Below, piece after piece: positions 52,977-61,617 of a stretch of 64,000 nucleotides of DNA. The DNA lies in contig NZ_SRXV01000005.1 of assembly GCF_004793635.1 (NCBI RefSeq), forward strand, positions 1-64,000, given 5' to 3'. The first letter of the stretch is position 1, and each line of letters starts with the position of its first letter. The notes beneath the pieces were generated by a model that did no database searches, was not told where the DNA came from, and was given only the letters and a program-made list of their open reading frames with translations. The translations under genes and the position numbers were made by a program. The stretch is from Marinicauda pacifica. Its GTDB lineage: Bacteria; Pseudomonadota; Alphaproteobacteria; Caulobacterales; Maricaulaceae.

Positions 52977-53062
52977 TGGTGGAGGGGGCTGGATTCGAAC
53001 CAGCGTACGCCGAAGCGGGCAGATTTACAGTCTGCTGGATTTAACCACTCTCCCACCCCTCC
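52977..53062 (-). tRNA. tRNA-Tyr (anticodon GUA)
   Basis: An 86-base class II tRNA with a long variable arm (CCGCTTCGGCG) and encoded CCA. Anticodon arm GCAGA-CTGTAAA-TCTGC. Acceptor GGAGGGG pairs with CCCCTCC. It lies between rlmB and tRNA-Gly. The interval 52726-52976 holds nothing else I can support. Confidence 0.98.
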
Positions 53063-53174
53063 AAAATACCACCGGGTGGTCCAGCTCAAAAAACCGCCCC
53101 GCTGAACGGTGTTGCGTTCGACCGCTGACCGTCCTAACGAGGCTGCTCCCCGATTTGGAGCGCGGACTATACTG

Positions 53175-53966
53175 ATGGCCCATGAGCGGCGCAACACCCC
53201 GAAAAAGCCCGATGCAGCACGTTCTGCAGGCAAGATAACCGAGATCGAAGAAGGCTGGATCTGGGGCCGTCACGCGGTTCTGGCAGCGGTCGCAAACCCG
53301 CGCCGGCAGATCCTCGAGCTGTACGTGTCAAAGAATGGCGCGCGCGATCTGGCGGACGGGACGCCTTTCACCGAAGAGCACCCCGATTCGATTGCCCGGC
53401 GCCTGCCCGAAGGCGCGGTCCATCAAGGCTTCGCCGCGCGGGCGAAGGCACTTGATCCTGCCTCGCTGAAATCGGTCGCCGACCCGACGCACGGCGTGCT
53501 GGTCGTGCTCGACCAGATTACCGATCCGCACAATGTCGGCGCGATCTTCCGCTCCGCGGCCGCCTTTGGCGCGCGCGCGGTCATCCTGCAGGACCGCAAG
53601 TCCCCGCCCCTGTTCAGCACGGTCTGCAAGTCGGCCGTGGGGACGGCTGAATCCATCGACCATGTGCGCGTGGTGAACATCGCCGACGCTCTGGACGAGC
53701 TGCGCGATGCGGGACGGACCGTCCTGGGACTCGCCGGGGAAGCCAGCCTCAGCCTCGCCGATGCGGTGCGCGAGGCGGCCGGGCCGGGACTGGTCCTGGT
53801 GCTGGGCGCCGAGGACAAGGGATTGCGTCCGCGCGTGGCCGATCACTGCGATGCGCTGGTGCGCATTCCCATGAGCGACAAGGCGGAAAGCCTCAATGTC
53901 TCGACGGCTGCCGCCGTCGCGCTCTACGAGGCCTCCCGCTATAATCCCAAGCTGTATCCGCAGTAG
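53175..53966 (+). CDS. rlmB: TrmH/RlmB-family rRNA 2'-O-ribose methyltransferase
   Basis: A 263-residue SpoU-type methyltransferase. The N-terminal substrate domain starts IWGRHAVLAAVANPRRQILE. The knotted domain has motif 1 DPHNVGAIFRSAAAFGA, motif 2 LVLGAEDKGLRPRVADHCD and motif 3 ESLNVSTAAAVALYE. It probably methylates G2251 of 23S rRNA. No good ribosome site lies before the ATG, but TATACT ends two bases upstream, which could mean a leaderless mRNA. It is divergent from tRNA-Tyr. Confidence 0.9.
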   Translation: MAHERRNTPKKPDAARSAGKITEIEEGWIWGRHAVLAAVANPRRQILELYVSKNGARDLADGTPFTEEHPDSIARRLPEGAVHQGFAARAKALDPASLKSVADPTHGVLVVLDQITDPHNVGAIFRSAAAFGARAVILQDRKSPPLFSTVCKSAVGTAESIDHVRVVNIADALDELRDAGRTVLGLAGEASLSLADAVREAAGPGLVLVLGAEDKGLRPRVADHCDALVRIPMSDKAESLNVSTAAAVALYEASRYNPKLYPQ

Positions 53967-54020
53967 GGCGGGAAGCTCGCGCGGCCGGCCGGCAGCCAGA
54001 CACGCGAGCCTGTCCCTGCA

Positions 54021-55001
54021 TCAGTCGCGGATGACGAAGCGGCCACCGCCGGTGCGGTTGATCCGGGCATCGCCGGAGGTCGAGTCCACGACAATATCGC
54101 CCCCGCCGGAGAGGCGGACCTGCGGGTCGCTGGCGTGCCCGTCAAACACAATATCGCCAGAGCCGCTGGTGCGTGCTTCAAAGCTGCTGGCCGTCCCGCC
54201 GCCAATGTCGATCGAGCCGCTGCCGTTCGAGGTCAGATCGAACGCGCCATCCGCACGGCCGGCTTCGAAATCACCGCTGCCGTTTACCGAAACGGTCAGC
54301 GCGCCGGCCTGGCCGATCTCGACATCTCCGGACCCGGCGATGCGTACGGTCGACCCGTTCATCACGCGATCGACCTCGATATCGCCCGATCCGGCGAGGC
54401 TGATATCAAGCGTGCGCACCTCGTCCGCGGTGATGTCACCGGATCCCGCAAGCCGGATCGACAGCGCGTTCACGTCCTCCAGATCGACATCGCCCGAACC
54501 GCTTACCGACACCTCGGCAGTCCCGGCCACATCGCCAACCTGGATGTCCATCGAGCCGGCAAGCGCGATATCGGCGTCGCCGGATATGTGGCCGGCCGCG
54601 AAATCACCACAGCTCGACGCGCTGAGATCCAGTCCGCCGAGATTTCCGGCCCGGCCCTCAAAGATGCTGTCGCCAACCACCAGCGTGGTTCCGGCAGGTA
54701 CCGTGATCTCGATGTGAGGATATTCGGAGAAGGCAAGGCGCTCTCCGCCGCGCGGACCCAGCCGTGTCGTGCCCGTCAGGCCGGAGCGGCACTGCCAGCG
54801 CCGGGTGTCCTGACCGCCATCGACATGCAACCCGTCGGCACGCTCGGAAAAGCCTGGCTCGGGTCCAGCGCCGCGGCGTGCCAGGCGCGCGGAAAGAGAA
54901 GCGCCTTCACTAACGGTGATCTCGCCCACGAAATCTTCGATGCGAACGACAGGGCCGGCCGACTGCAGGGCCGAGGCGGCGAGGAGCGTAGTCAGGATCA
55001 T
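54021..55001 (-). CDS. Exported DUF2807 (GIN-domain) beta-repeat protein
   Basis: A 326-residue protein with a short signal peptide (MILTTLLAASALQSAGP). From about residue 90 it is made of repeats with the recurring GSGD/AGSGDI motif (ISLAGSGDIEVD, VRIAGSGDVEIG, VSVNGSGDFEAG), at least eight copies spaced 18-22 residues. This is the right-handed beta-helix of DUF2807, a putative adhesin head domain of unknown function. Likely periplasmic or surface-exposed. It converges with rlmB. Confidence 0.88.
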   Translation of the reverse strand: MILTTLLAASALQSAGPVVRIEDFVGEITVSEGASLSARLARRGAGPEPGFSERADGLHVDGGQDTRRWQCRSGLTGTTRLGPRGGERLAFSEYPHIEITVPAGTTLVVGDSIFEGRAGNLGGLDLSASSCGDFAAGHISGDADIALAGSMDIQVGDVAGTAEVSVSGSGDVDLEDVNALSIRLAGSGDITADEVRTLDISLAGSGDIEVDRVMNGSTVRIAGSGDVEIGQAGALTVSVNGSGDFEAGRADGAFDLTSNGSGSIDIGGGTASSFEARTSGSGDIVFDGHASDPQVRLSGGGDIVVDSTSGDARINRTGGGRFVIRD

Positions 55002-55175
55002 TGTTCAACCTTTCGAACGTCTGTTGCACACCCTTCTGCACTGAAGGTCTGTGCTATTATGGTGTTATAGGGCTGAATACTGTTCGCATACGCTCGCCGT
55101 GACACGTTAAACCTTGTCCATTCACGGTCTGAGCCGTCACTGGCCTGGCCCACACGAAGTCCGGGAAACCCGTCC

Positions 55176-56825
55176 ATGACCCATTTCAAACCGCGCACCG
55201 AGCTTTCCACCCACGAGGTGTTCAACCAGTCCGAGCCGATGACAGGCTATAACGCCTTCAGCGACGATGTGATGGTGCGCGAAGCGATCGGGCGGACCGG
55301 TGCGAAGGTCCATGCCGAACGGCTGTCCGGGTTCGGCGCGCGCATCGGGTCGCAGGAGGTTCAGGACTGGGCGGTACGCGCCAATGCGAACCCGCCCGTG
55401 TTCAAGCCCTTTGACCGGTTCGGCCAGCGCCTGGACGAGGTCGAGTTTCATCCCGACTATCACAATCTGATGGATCTCGGCCTGTCGCACGGCGTGTCGA
55501 GCGCGGCCTGGACGGTCGATCAGGGTGGACACAGCCTGCATGCCGCCCTGCTGATGCTCATGGGCGATGCCGATGCCGGCGTGTGCTGCCCGATGTCGAT
55601 GACCTATGCCTGCGTGCCTGCACTGCGCCACGCCGACTGGGCCGGCGACTGGATCAAGGGCGCGACGGCCGGGGCCTACGATCCCCGCTTCCTGCCCGCA
55701 AACGAAAAGTCCGGCCTGACCCTGGGCATGGCGATGACCGAGAAGCAGGGCGGATCGGATGTGCGGGCCAACACCACGCAGGCGCGCCCGATCGGCGGCG
55801 ACGAAGTGGAGTTGACGGGACATAAATGGTTCTGCTCGGCGCCGATGAGCGACGCCTTCCTGACACTGGCCTATCTTGAGGGAGAAGAGGCGCTGTCCTG
55901 CTTTCTGGTGCCACGCTGGCGCCCGGACGGCACGCGCAACACGATCGAGATTCAGCGCCTGAAGGACAAGCTCGGCGACAAGTCGAACGCTTCCTCCGAG
56001 ATCGAATACAAGGCCGCCTGGGCGCGGCGCGTCGGCGAACCGGGGCGCGGCGTGCGCACCATCATCGAAATGGTCAACCACACCCGCCTCGATTGCCTGG
56101 CCGGGTCGGCCGGACTGATCCGCCAGGCCGCGGCCGCCGCGGTCTGGCACAGCGACCGGCGCAATGCCTTCCAGCGGCGCCTGGTCGATCAGCCGCTGAT
56201 GCGCGAAGTCCTCGCCGAGCTCTCGATGGAGGCCGATGGCGTGATCGCGCTCGCCTTCCGGGTTTCGGAAAGCTTTGACCGGGCCGGAGAGGACGAGCAC
56301 GAGGCCGCGCTGGCCCGCGTCCTGACACCCCTGGCCAAATACTGGATCTGCAAGCGCGCACCCTATCTCGTCTATGAAGCGATGGAGGCCCATGGCGGCG
56401 CAGGCTATGTCGAGGAACACCCCTTGCCACGCATGTTCCGCCAGAGCCCGCTCAATGCGATCTGGGAGGGGTCCGGCAATGTCATCGCGCTGGACGTGCT
56501 GCGCGCCCTCTCCCGCGACACCGCCGCCCGCGACGCACTTGCCCGCGAGCTTTCCAGCGTGACCGGCCGCCACCCTGCCCTAGACGCGCGCATTCGCGAC
56601 CTTTCCCGCATGGTGGAAACCGGTGTGGGCGAAGCCGATGCGCGCCGCTTTGCGGAACATGCCGCGCTCGCCTTGACCGCGGCGAGCCTCATCCGGGCGG
56701 GGCTCGACCCCGTCGCGGAGGCCTTTATCGGCCGGCGGATAGAAGAGAGCGCCATCATGCTGGGCGCGGGATCGGCCCGGATCGACAGCGACACGCTGAT
56801 CGGCCGGGCGCGGCTGACCGTGTGA
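55176..56825 (+). CDS. AidB-like acyl-CoA dehydrogenase
   Basis: A 549-residue flavoprotein, the AidB length rather than the ~385 of ordinary acyl-CoA dehydrogenases. The N-terminus NQSEPMTGYNAFSDDVMVRE, the FAD-contact segment GMAMTEKQGGSDVRANTTQA and the later MEAHGGAGYVEEHPLPRM and WEGSGNVIALDVLRAL fit. Escherichia coli AidB is induced by alkylation and binds DNA; enzymatic activity here is unproven. An AT-rich divergent promoter region (55002-55175) precedes it, and an imperfect dyad CTATTA-TGGTG-TTATAG lies at about 55054-55070. Confidence 0.9.
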   Translation: MTHFKPRTELSTHEVFNQSEPMTGYNAFSDDVMVREAIGRTGAKVHAERLSGFGARIGSQEVQDWAVRANANPPVFKPFDRFGQRLDEVEFHPDYHNLMDLGLSHGVSSAAWTVDQGGHSLHAALLMLMGDADAGVCCPMSMTYACVPALRHADWAGDWIKGATAGAYDPRFLPANEKSGLTLGMAMTEKQGGSDVRANTTQARPIGGDEVELTGHKWFCSAPMSDAFLTLAYLEGEEALSCFLVPRWRPDGTRNTIEIQRLKDKLGDKSNASSEIEYKAAWARRVGEPGRGVRTIIEMVNHTRLDCLAGSAGLIRQAAAAAVWHSDRRNAFQRRLVDQPLMREVLAELSMEADGVIALAFRVSESFDRAGEDEHEAALARVLTPLAKYWICKRAPYLVYEAMEAHGGAGYVEEHPLPRMFRQSPLNAIWEGSGNVIALDVLRALSRDTAARDALARELSSVTGRHPALDARIRDLSRMVETGVGEADARRFAEHAALALTAASLIRAGLDPVAEAFIGRRIEESAIMLGAGSARIDSDTLIGRARLTV

Positions 56826-56828
56826 TCG

Positions 56829-57335
56829 TCAGGCCTTCTTGACCATCACGCGGGAAACGGTCTGGTAGCCGTGCCGCTCGAAGAAGGCGTGTGCGCCCTC
56901 ATTGCGCAGACCGCTCTCCAGGGCCAGCCAATCGGCGCCCGCATCGCGTCCTGCAGCTTCCACATAGCGCAGCAACGCCGTTGCAATTCCTGTCCGGCGA
57001 CGGCCCGGGTCCACGATTAGGTCTTCCAGAGTCGCGACCGTGCGGCCGTCCTCGCGCTGGACGTTCAGGCAGGCGAGCCCCGCCCAGCCCTCCTCGTCGC
57101 GCACGGCAAAGCGCCGCGTCGCCGCACCCGTCGCGGCAAACTCGCGTTCGATGATCCCGGCGAAGTCCTCGTGCCAGCGGTCAGGCGCCGCCGCCCGGCC
57201 CCACAGAATTTCGGAGTGGGAGATATACTCGGGAAGCGGGCGAAGCTGGGACGCAAACCAGCGTGCCAGGTCGCGCAAGGCCCTGGGGTCGCTGACCTCG
57301 ACAATCCTGATCTCGGCGTCACGATTTACGTTCAA
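56829..57335 (-). CDS. GNAT-family N-acetyltransferase
   Basis: A 168-residue protein if translation starts at TTG 57333-57335 (MNVNRDAEIRIVEV). The acetyl-CoA loop is DPGRRRTGIATALL, and LRNEGAHAFFERHGYQ is the typical C-terminal motif. No good ATG exists nearby; the open frame extends to 57434 inside the upstream gene. With the TTG start it overlaps that gene by 17 bases, which suggests coupling. Acceptor substrate unknown. Confidence 0.8.
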   Translation of the reverse strand: MNVNRDAEIRIVEVSDPRALRDLARWFASQLRPLPEYISHSEILWGRAAAPDRWHEDFAGIIEREFAATGAATRRFAVRDEEGWAGLACLNVQREDGRTVATLEDLIVDPGRRRTGIATALLRYVEAAGRDAGADWLALESGLRNEGAHAFFERHGYQTVSRVMVKKA

Positions 57336-57906
57336 GGTCTTTGAGCCATTTGCGGACGATCTTGCAGTCCATAACCTTGGCGACGTGGCCGAAGAAATAC
57401 GCTCTTCGCTCCTCGTCGCCGGCGAATTCATCATAGCGCTCGACCGGCTCGTCGAACACGTCGCGCAGCACGTCGGTGTAGTTCTCGCGCAGCTCAGGCC
57501 ACTGGGCGCGAAAATACCAGGACTGTGTCGTGGCGTGGAACCAGATCACCCAGCTGCCGAGGATTTTCGGATCGAAGCCGCCCTCCTGCCGCAAGCGCAG
57601 CGCGATCTCGAACAGGTTGAGGCATTGCAGATAGAAATTCCCCGCCACGCTCTCGTCGCCCGGTCCGGGCGTCCACTCGCCGGGCCGAGTCTCTTCCATG
57701 AAGGGCTCCAGCCGGGCGCCATACTCTGCCTCGTACCGGAACACCTCGTTGGAGGAGAGCTCGAGCGACAGGTAATTCTCCTGTTTCCTCAACTGGATCA
57801 TCTTGCGTTGCTGCAGCAGGAAAACGACAAGGGACACCAGCAGAGCCGCGAATGCGACGACCGCTTCCATTGATGTTTCAAGCCCGAACATCCCGCCTCC
57901 ACTCAT
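57319..57906 (-). CDS. Membrane-anchored hypothetical protein, 195 aa
   Basis: One hydrophobic helix near the N-terminus (about residues 12-32, SMEAVVAFAALLVSLVVFLL) followed by QQRKMIQLRKQENYLSLE and a soluble, aromatic-rich domain (FHATTQSWYFRAQWPELREN). I do not recognise a defined function; similar small membrane-anchored proteins are listed as hypothetical. The start may be Met6. It is upstream of and overlapping the GNAT gene. Confidence 0.75.
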   Translation of the reverse strand: MSGGGMFGLETSMEAVVAFAALLVSLVVFLLQQRKMIQLRKQENYLSLELSSNEVFRYEAEYGARLEPFMEETRPGEWTPGPGDESVAGNFYLQCLNLFEIALRLRQEGGFDPKILGSWVIWFHATTQSWYFRAQWPELRENYTDVLRDVFDEPVERYDEFAGDEERRAYFFGHVAKVMDCKIVRKWLKDLERKS

Positions 57907-57941
57907 TCCTGCCTGCAGCCCGTACTGGCCAGCGTCATTGC

Positions 57942-59093
57942 CTAACCGACGAGCCAGTAGATACCGAGCGCGATCGGGGTGCCGATCACATAGCCCAGCA
58001 CGCCGGCGAGCACGCCGGGCGTGACCAGATCCTTCCAGCCCTTGGCCGCCGCCAGCGCGGGCGCGGTTGTCGCGCCCAGAATGGCGGCGTTGGACGCGAT
58101 GATCATTTCCGGCAGGGACAGGCGGGCAATCGAGCCGACAGCCAGCATGATCACAGCATGGATCGCGATCAGCACCGCGATGAAGGCCATGATCATCGGG
58201 GCCTGCGAGATCATGTCAGCAACGTTAGCACCCGCAGCGATGGCCCCGAAGAAGACGAAGGCGAGCACCACGCCCAGCTCGAACCCGCCATGAAGCCTGG
58301 CCATCTGCCGAGGCAGAAGCGTTGCCGGCGCGACCGCCAGGACCGTGATGAGCACGTAGCGCAGGCCCGGAATACCGATGGCCTGCGTGATGAAATCAGC
58401 GATTGCCACGACGAGCAGCGCGAAAGTGAGCGTCAGGCCCAGGCTCAGAGGCGTGGCCGCATTTGCGCTCGTTTCGCCGGTCTCCGCGACCGTGCCAGTC
58501 GTGTGGTCGCGCGTCACGAAGCGCCGGGCAAGCCAGGCGATGCCGGGCAGGATGGCCAGGATCGCCAGATAGGTGGCGCTGGCCAGATGGTCTGCCGCGA
58601 CGATGGCCGAGACGAGCGCCGGTTCGTTCGCGGCGAGGCCTGTCTGCTCGACCAGCGGCCCGAAATTGACTGATCCGCCGATATAGCTGGCGGTCAGCGA
58701 TCCGGTGATCGCGGCTTCCAGCTCGCCCAGATCGAGCAACAGCCCGGCCAGCAACGCGCCTGCCACCGTCGCGACCGAGCAGATCAGGAAGGCCGCGCTG
58801 ATGCGCGTGGTCTCGAAGATGATCCGCCGCAGATCCGCCTTCATCAGAAAGAGCGGAATCAGGATGGGCACAAAATACGCGAAGACAAAATCGTACGCCG
58901 CCGCGTCGAAGGGCAGGATGCGCAGGTTCGAGGCGAGAATGGCAAGCAGGATCGTCCAGACCGTTCCGGTCAGCAGTGCGCCGATCCGCGTCTTCTCCAG
59001 CAGAAAGCCGATGCCGGCGATGGTGAAGAGCGCGGCCATCACGGCGATGTTGTTTCCGGCCGGGATCAGGGACGAGGCCTCTACACCCTCCAT
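57942..59093 (-). CDS. DUF819-family (YjcL-like) integral membrane protein
   Basis: A 383-residue protein with about ten membrane helices. Family marks include SLTASYIGGSVNFGPLVEQT and IASNAAILGATTAPALAAAK. DUF819 proteins are presumed transporters. The start at 59093 is favoured because AAAGGA lies 8 bases upstream; ATGs at 59102 and 59147 lack spacing. It lies 93 bases downstream of ridA on the same strand, so it may belong to the peptidase-ridA unit. Confidence 0.85.
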   Translation of the reverse strand: MEGVEASSLIPAGNNIAVMAALFTIAGIGFLLEKTRIGALLTGTVWTILLAILASNLRILPFDAAAYDFVFAYFVPILIPLFLMKADLRRIIFETTRISAAFLICSVATVAGALLAGLLLDLGELEAAITGSLTASYIGGSVNFGPLVEQTGLAANEPALVSAIVAADHLASATYLAILAILPGIAWLARRFVTRDHTTGTVAETGETSANAATPLSLGLTLTFALLVVAIADFITQAIGIPGLRYVLITVLAVAPATLLPRQMARLHGGFELGVVLAFVFFGAIAAGANVADMISQAPMIMAFIAVLIAIHAVIMLAVGSIARLSLPEMIIASNAAILGATTAPALAAAKGWKDLVTPGVLAGVLGYVIGTPIALGIYWLVG

Positions 59094-59186
59094 CGGAGCC
59101 ATCCTTTCTGTCGTGTCTGTCTCGCGTGTCTTGCGTCGGGCAGACATAAGCCGCGGCGAGCGGGCCGCAAGGTGGTCACACCGCCC

Positions 59187-59615
59187 TCATGCGCTCGGAA
59201 CCCGGGTGGGTAACACTGCATCCGCCTCGATCTCGACCAGATAGTCGGGTGCGGCCAGAGCGGCCACGCCGATCATGGTGCTTGCCGGCCTGTGCGCGCC
59301 GAACACCGCCAGGTGAGCGGCACCCACGGCCGCCTGTGTCTGCGCGTTCATGTCGGTTACGAAGATGCGGGTGCGCACGACGTGGGCGGTATCGGTACCG
59401 GCCTGGGTCAGGGCGTCGGCGATGATCTCCAGGCAGCGTTCAGCCTGGGCTCCGACATCGCCGGGCGCGTGAACATGGCCGGTGCGTCCGACGGACACCG
59501 TGCCAGCCACCCAGACCTGATCGCCGTGGACGACCGCCCGGCAATACCCCACGCGGTCCTCCCACGGAGCACCGGACGGGATGCGCCGTATCCCGCCACC
59601 CTCAGGCGTACTCAC
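59187..59615 (-). CDS. RidA (YjgF/YER057c) family protein
   Basis: A 142-residue protein (GYCRAVVHGDQVWVAGTVSV…ALTQAGTDTAHVVRTRIFVT…YLVEIEADAVLP). RidA enzymes hydrolyse reactive enamine/imine intermediates; the C-terminal EIEADAV matches the active-site side, but the canonical catalytic Arg falls in HVVRTRIF and was not tested. GTG start; GTGA overlap with the M20 gene, so they are co-translated. Confidence 0.87.
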   Translation of the reverse strand: MSTPEGGGIRRIPSGAPWEDRVGYCRAVVHGDQVWVAGTVSVGRTGHVHAPGDVGAQAERCLEIIADALTQAGTDTAHVVRTRIFVTDMNAQTQAAVGAAHLAVFGAHRPASTMIGVAALAAPDYLVEIEADAVLPTRVPSA

Positions 59616-60952
59616 TCGGCGCCCCGCTGCACACCATTCTCGAAGATATCCAGTGCGATCGCGGCCATGCCTTCGGTGGCCATGGTTATGGAGGTTTCCG
59701 CGTCGGGGTAGAAGAAGGGCGAGTGATTGGCCGGCGGCACTTCACCGCGAGCCATGTATTCGTCCCACACATCCCGCGGCTGTCCGCCGACCCAGAACAT
59801 GAAGATGGGCACACCCGCCTCGGTCATGCCGTAGCGGGCAAAGTCCTCGCCGCCGGTTACCGGCTGGGTCGAGCGCACATTCTCCTCGCCGAAGCGGGCG
59901 CGCAGCGCGCCGACCGACTGCTGGGTCAGCGCCGGATCGTTGTACAGCGCCGGCGTATAGATATCCTCGGTTTCGACGATTGGCATGAGGTCCTCGGGCA
60001 GGCCTGCCGCCCGGGCCTGAGCCATGGCGATCCGCTCGATGCCGTCCAGCAGCGTCTGACGCACGGAGGGCTCATAGCTGCGCACCGTCAGCTGGAGATG
60101 CGCACTGTCGGGGATGATGTTGTGCTTGGTCCCCGCATTAAAGGCCCCGACCGTCACGACGCCGGTATCGAAGGGCGAAATCTCCCGGCTCACCAAGGTC
60201 TGGAGATTGGTCACGATCTGGCTGGCCAGCACGATCGGATCGACCCCGTTCTGCGGGCTGGCGCCGTGCGCGCCAATCCCGCGCACGGTGATGTCGACGC
60301 TGTCGACATTGGCCATCGCGTATTCGGAGACGAAGGTGATCTCGCCGGCCGGGACATACCCCCAAGTATGGAAGCTGACGACCGCATCCGGCGTGCCGAA
60401 GCGCTCGTAAAGCCCGTCCTCCAGCATGGCATGAGAGCCCAGGCCGATCTCCTCACCCGGCTGGCCGATCAGGATCAGCTTGCCCGACCACGCATCGCGA
60501 TTGTTCGAGAACCAGCGGGCCGCACCGACCAGCGCCGTCATATGCGTGTCGTGCGCGCAGGCATGCATGACCGGGAACACGTTGCCGTTACGGTCTTCCT
60601 GTGTGGCCTCGGAGGCGAAGTCCAGCGGGGTGTCCTCCTCCATCGGCAGGCCATCCATGTCCGCACGCAGCAGCACGGTCGGGCCGTCGCCATTCTCCAG
60701 AACCCCGACCAGGCCGGGCGCGCCGACATCCTCGGTGACGTCGAAGCCGGCCTGGCGCAGTTCCTCGGCCAGGCGGGCCGCGGTCTCGGTCTCGACCATG
60801 GAGAGTTCGGGATTGGCGTGGAAGTGCTGGTAGAGGCCTTCCAGGTAGGCGTCATAGTCGGCGCTTACCGCGCTCGACAGATCGTCGGTTTGCGCGAAAG
60901 CGGGCGCGCAGAGCGCGGTGGCTGAGGCGGCGGCGATGAGTAGACGGCGCAT
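59612..60952 (-). CDS. Secreted M20-family amidohydrolase/peptidase
   Basis: A 446-residue protein with a signal peptide (MRRLLIAAASATALCAPAFA, cleavage before Q21). The metal site includes RADMDGLPMEEDT, the His-rich MHACAHDTHMTALVG and GEEIGLGSHAM, with Gly/Ala variation from the usual HACGHD. This is the M20D amidohydrolase group (hippurate- or N-acyl-amino-acid hydrolases). Periplasmic or exported. Start fixed by the signal peptide and GGGGAG. Followed by ridA. Confidence 0.9.
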   Translation of the reverse strand: MRRLLIAAASATALCAPAFAQTDDLSSAVSADYDAYLEGLYQHFHANPELSMVETETAARLAEELRQAGFDVTEDVGAPGLVGVLENGDGPTVLLRADMDGLPMEEDTPLDFASEATQEDRNGNVFPVMHACAHDTHMTALVGAARWFSNNRDAWSGKLILIGQPGEEIGLGSHAMLEDGLYERFGTPDAVVSFHTWGYVPAGEITFVSEYAMANVDSVDITVRGIGAHGASPQNGVDPIVLASQIVTNLQTLVSREISPFDTGVVTVGAFNAGTKHNIIPDSAHLQLTVRSYEPSVRQTLLDGIERIAMAQARAAGLPEDLMPIVETEDIYTPALYNDPALTQQSVGALRARFGEENVRSTQPVTGGEDFARYGMTEAGVPIFMFWVGGQPRDVWDEYMARGEVPPANHSPFFYPDAETSITMATEGMAAIALDIFENGVQRGAE

Positions 60953-61022
60953 AGAAGGAACTCCCCGGTGTCTCTGATTGACGCCCATTGCAGCGTGCGC
61001 CGGGGGGAAGGTCAATGGCAGC

Positions 61023-61529
61023 CTAGCCGAACATCGCGTCAATATCGGCCTGGGCGGAGGATTCTTCGGCTTCGTCCGCGTCGTCCATCTTGCCGTGAAT
61101 GGCGCCGGACGCCGCCCCGATCAGCGGGCGGATATCCTCGTTGGCCATGCGGGCGACTGTCGCGCATGTCTCGGAATCGGCGCCGCCTTCCAGCATGGAC
61201 TGGGCGCGGGCGACCTCACTGTCGATCTGCAGGATGATGGTTTCCAGGTGCGCGCGCAGCGCCCGCGGTGCGGCGCCGTAAGCCAGAATGGCGAGCTCCT
61301 TGGCCGCAAAAGTCGAACGCTGGAAATGCTCGACATAGTCGCACGGGGCCCAATCGAGCACATCCTCGGCGCAATCGGGCATGTCGGGCAACATGTCCAT
61401 GAGCATCACCACTTCGTTGAAATGGTTGAGGTAGTCGGTCGCCAGGCCGGTCTCCGGATTGATGTTGGCCTTGGCCAGCACATCCGCGCCCAGCGCGCCC
61501 TCCCCCAATGTCGTCTCCGTGTCACTCAT
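61023..61529 (-). CDS. Hypothetical acidic protein, 168 aa
   Basis: I do not recognise this family. It is helical and acidic (MSDTETTLGEGALGADVLAK…TDYLNHFNEVVMLMDMLPDM), with a run of cysteines (PDCAED, APCDY, ETCATV) and the C-terminus ADEAEESSAQADIDAMFG. No signal or membrane segment. Short low-similarity resemblance to regulatory helical proteins only. It starts 71 bases upstream of the M20 gene. The chosen start has a weak site; alternatives at 61553 and 61580 have none. Confidence 0.75.
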   Translation of the reverse strand: MSDTETTLGEGALGADVLAKANINPETGLATDYLNHFNEVVMLMDMLPDMPDCAEDVLDWAPCDYVEHFQRSTFAAKELAILAYGAAPRALRAHLETIILQIDSEVARAQSMLEGGADSETCATVARMANEDIRPLIGAASGAIHGKMDDADEAEESSAQADIDAMFG

Positions 61530-61617
61530 GCCTGGTCCGGACTTCAAACCCATTGCAAAGGCGCATCTTTCACGCCTCAAGGTTTAGGAACGCCTAACCG
61601 CCCGCCCCGCAATCCGA

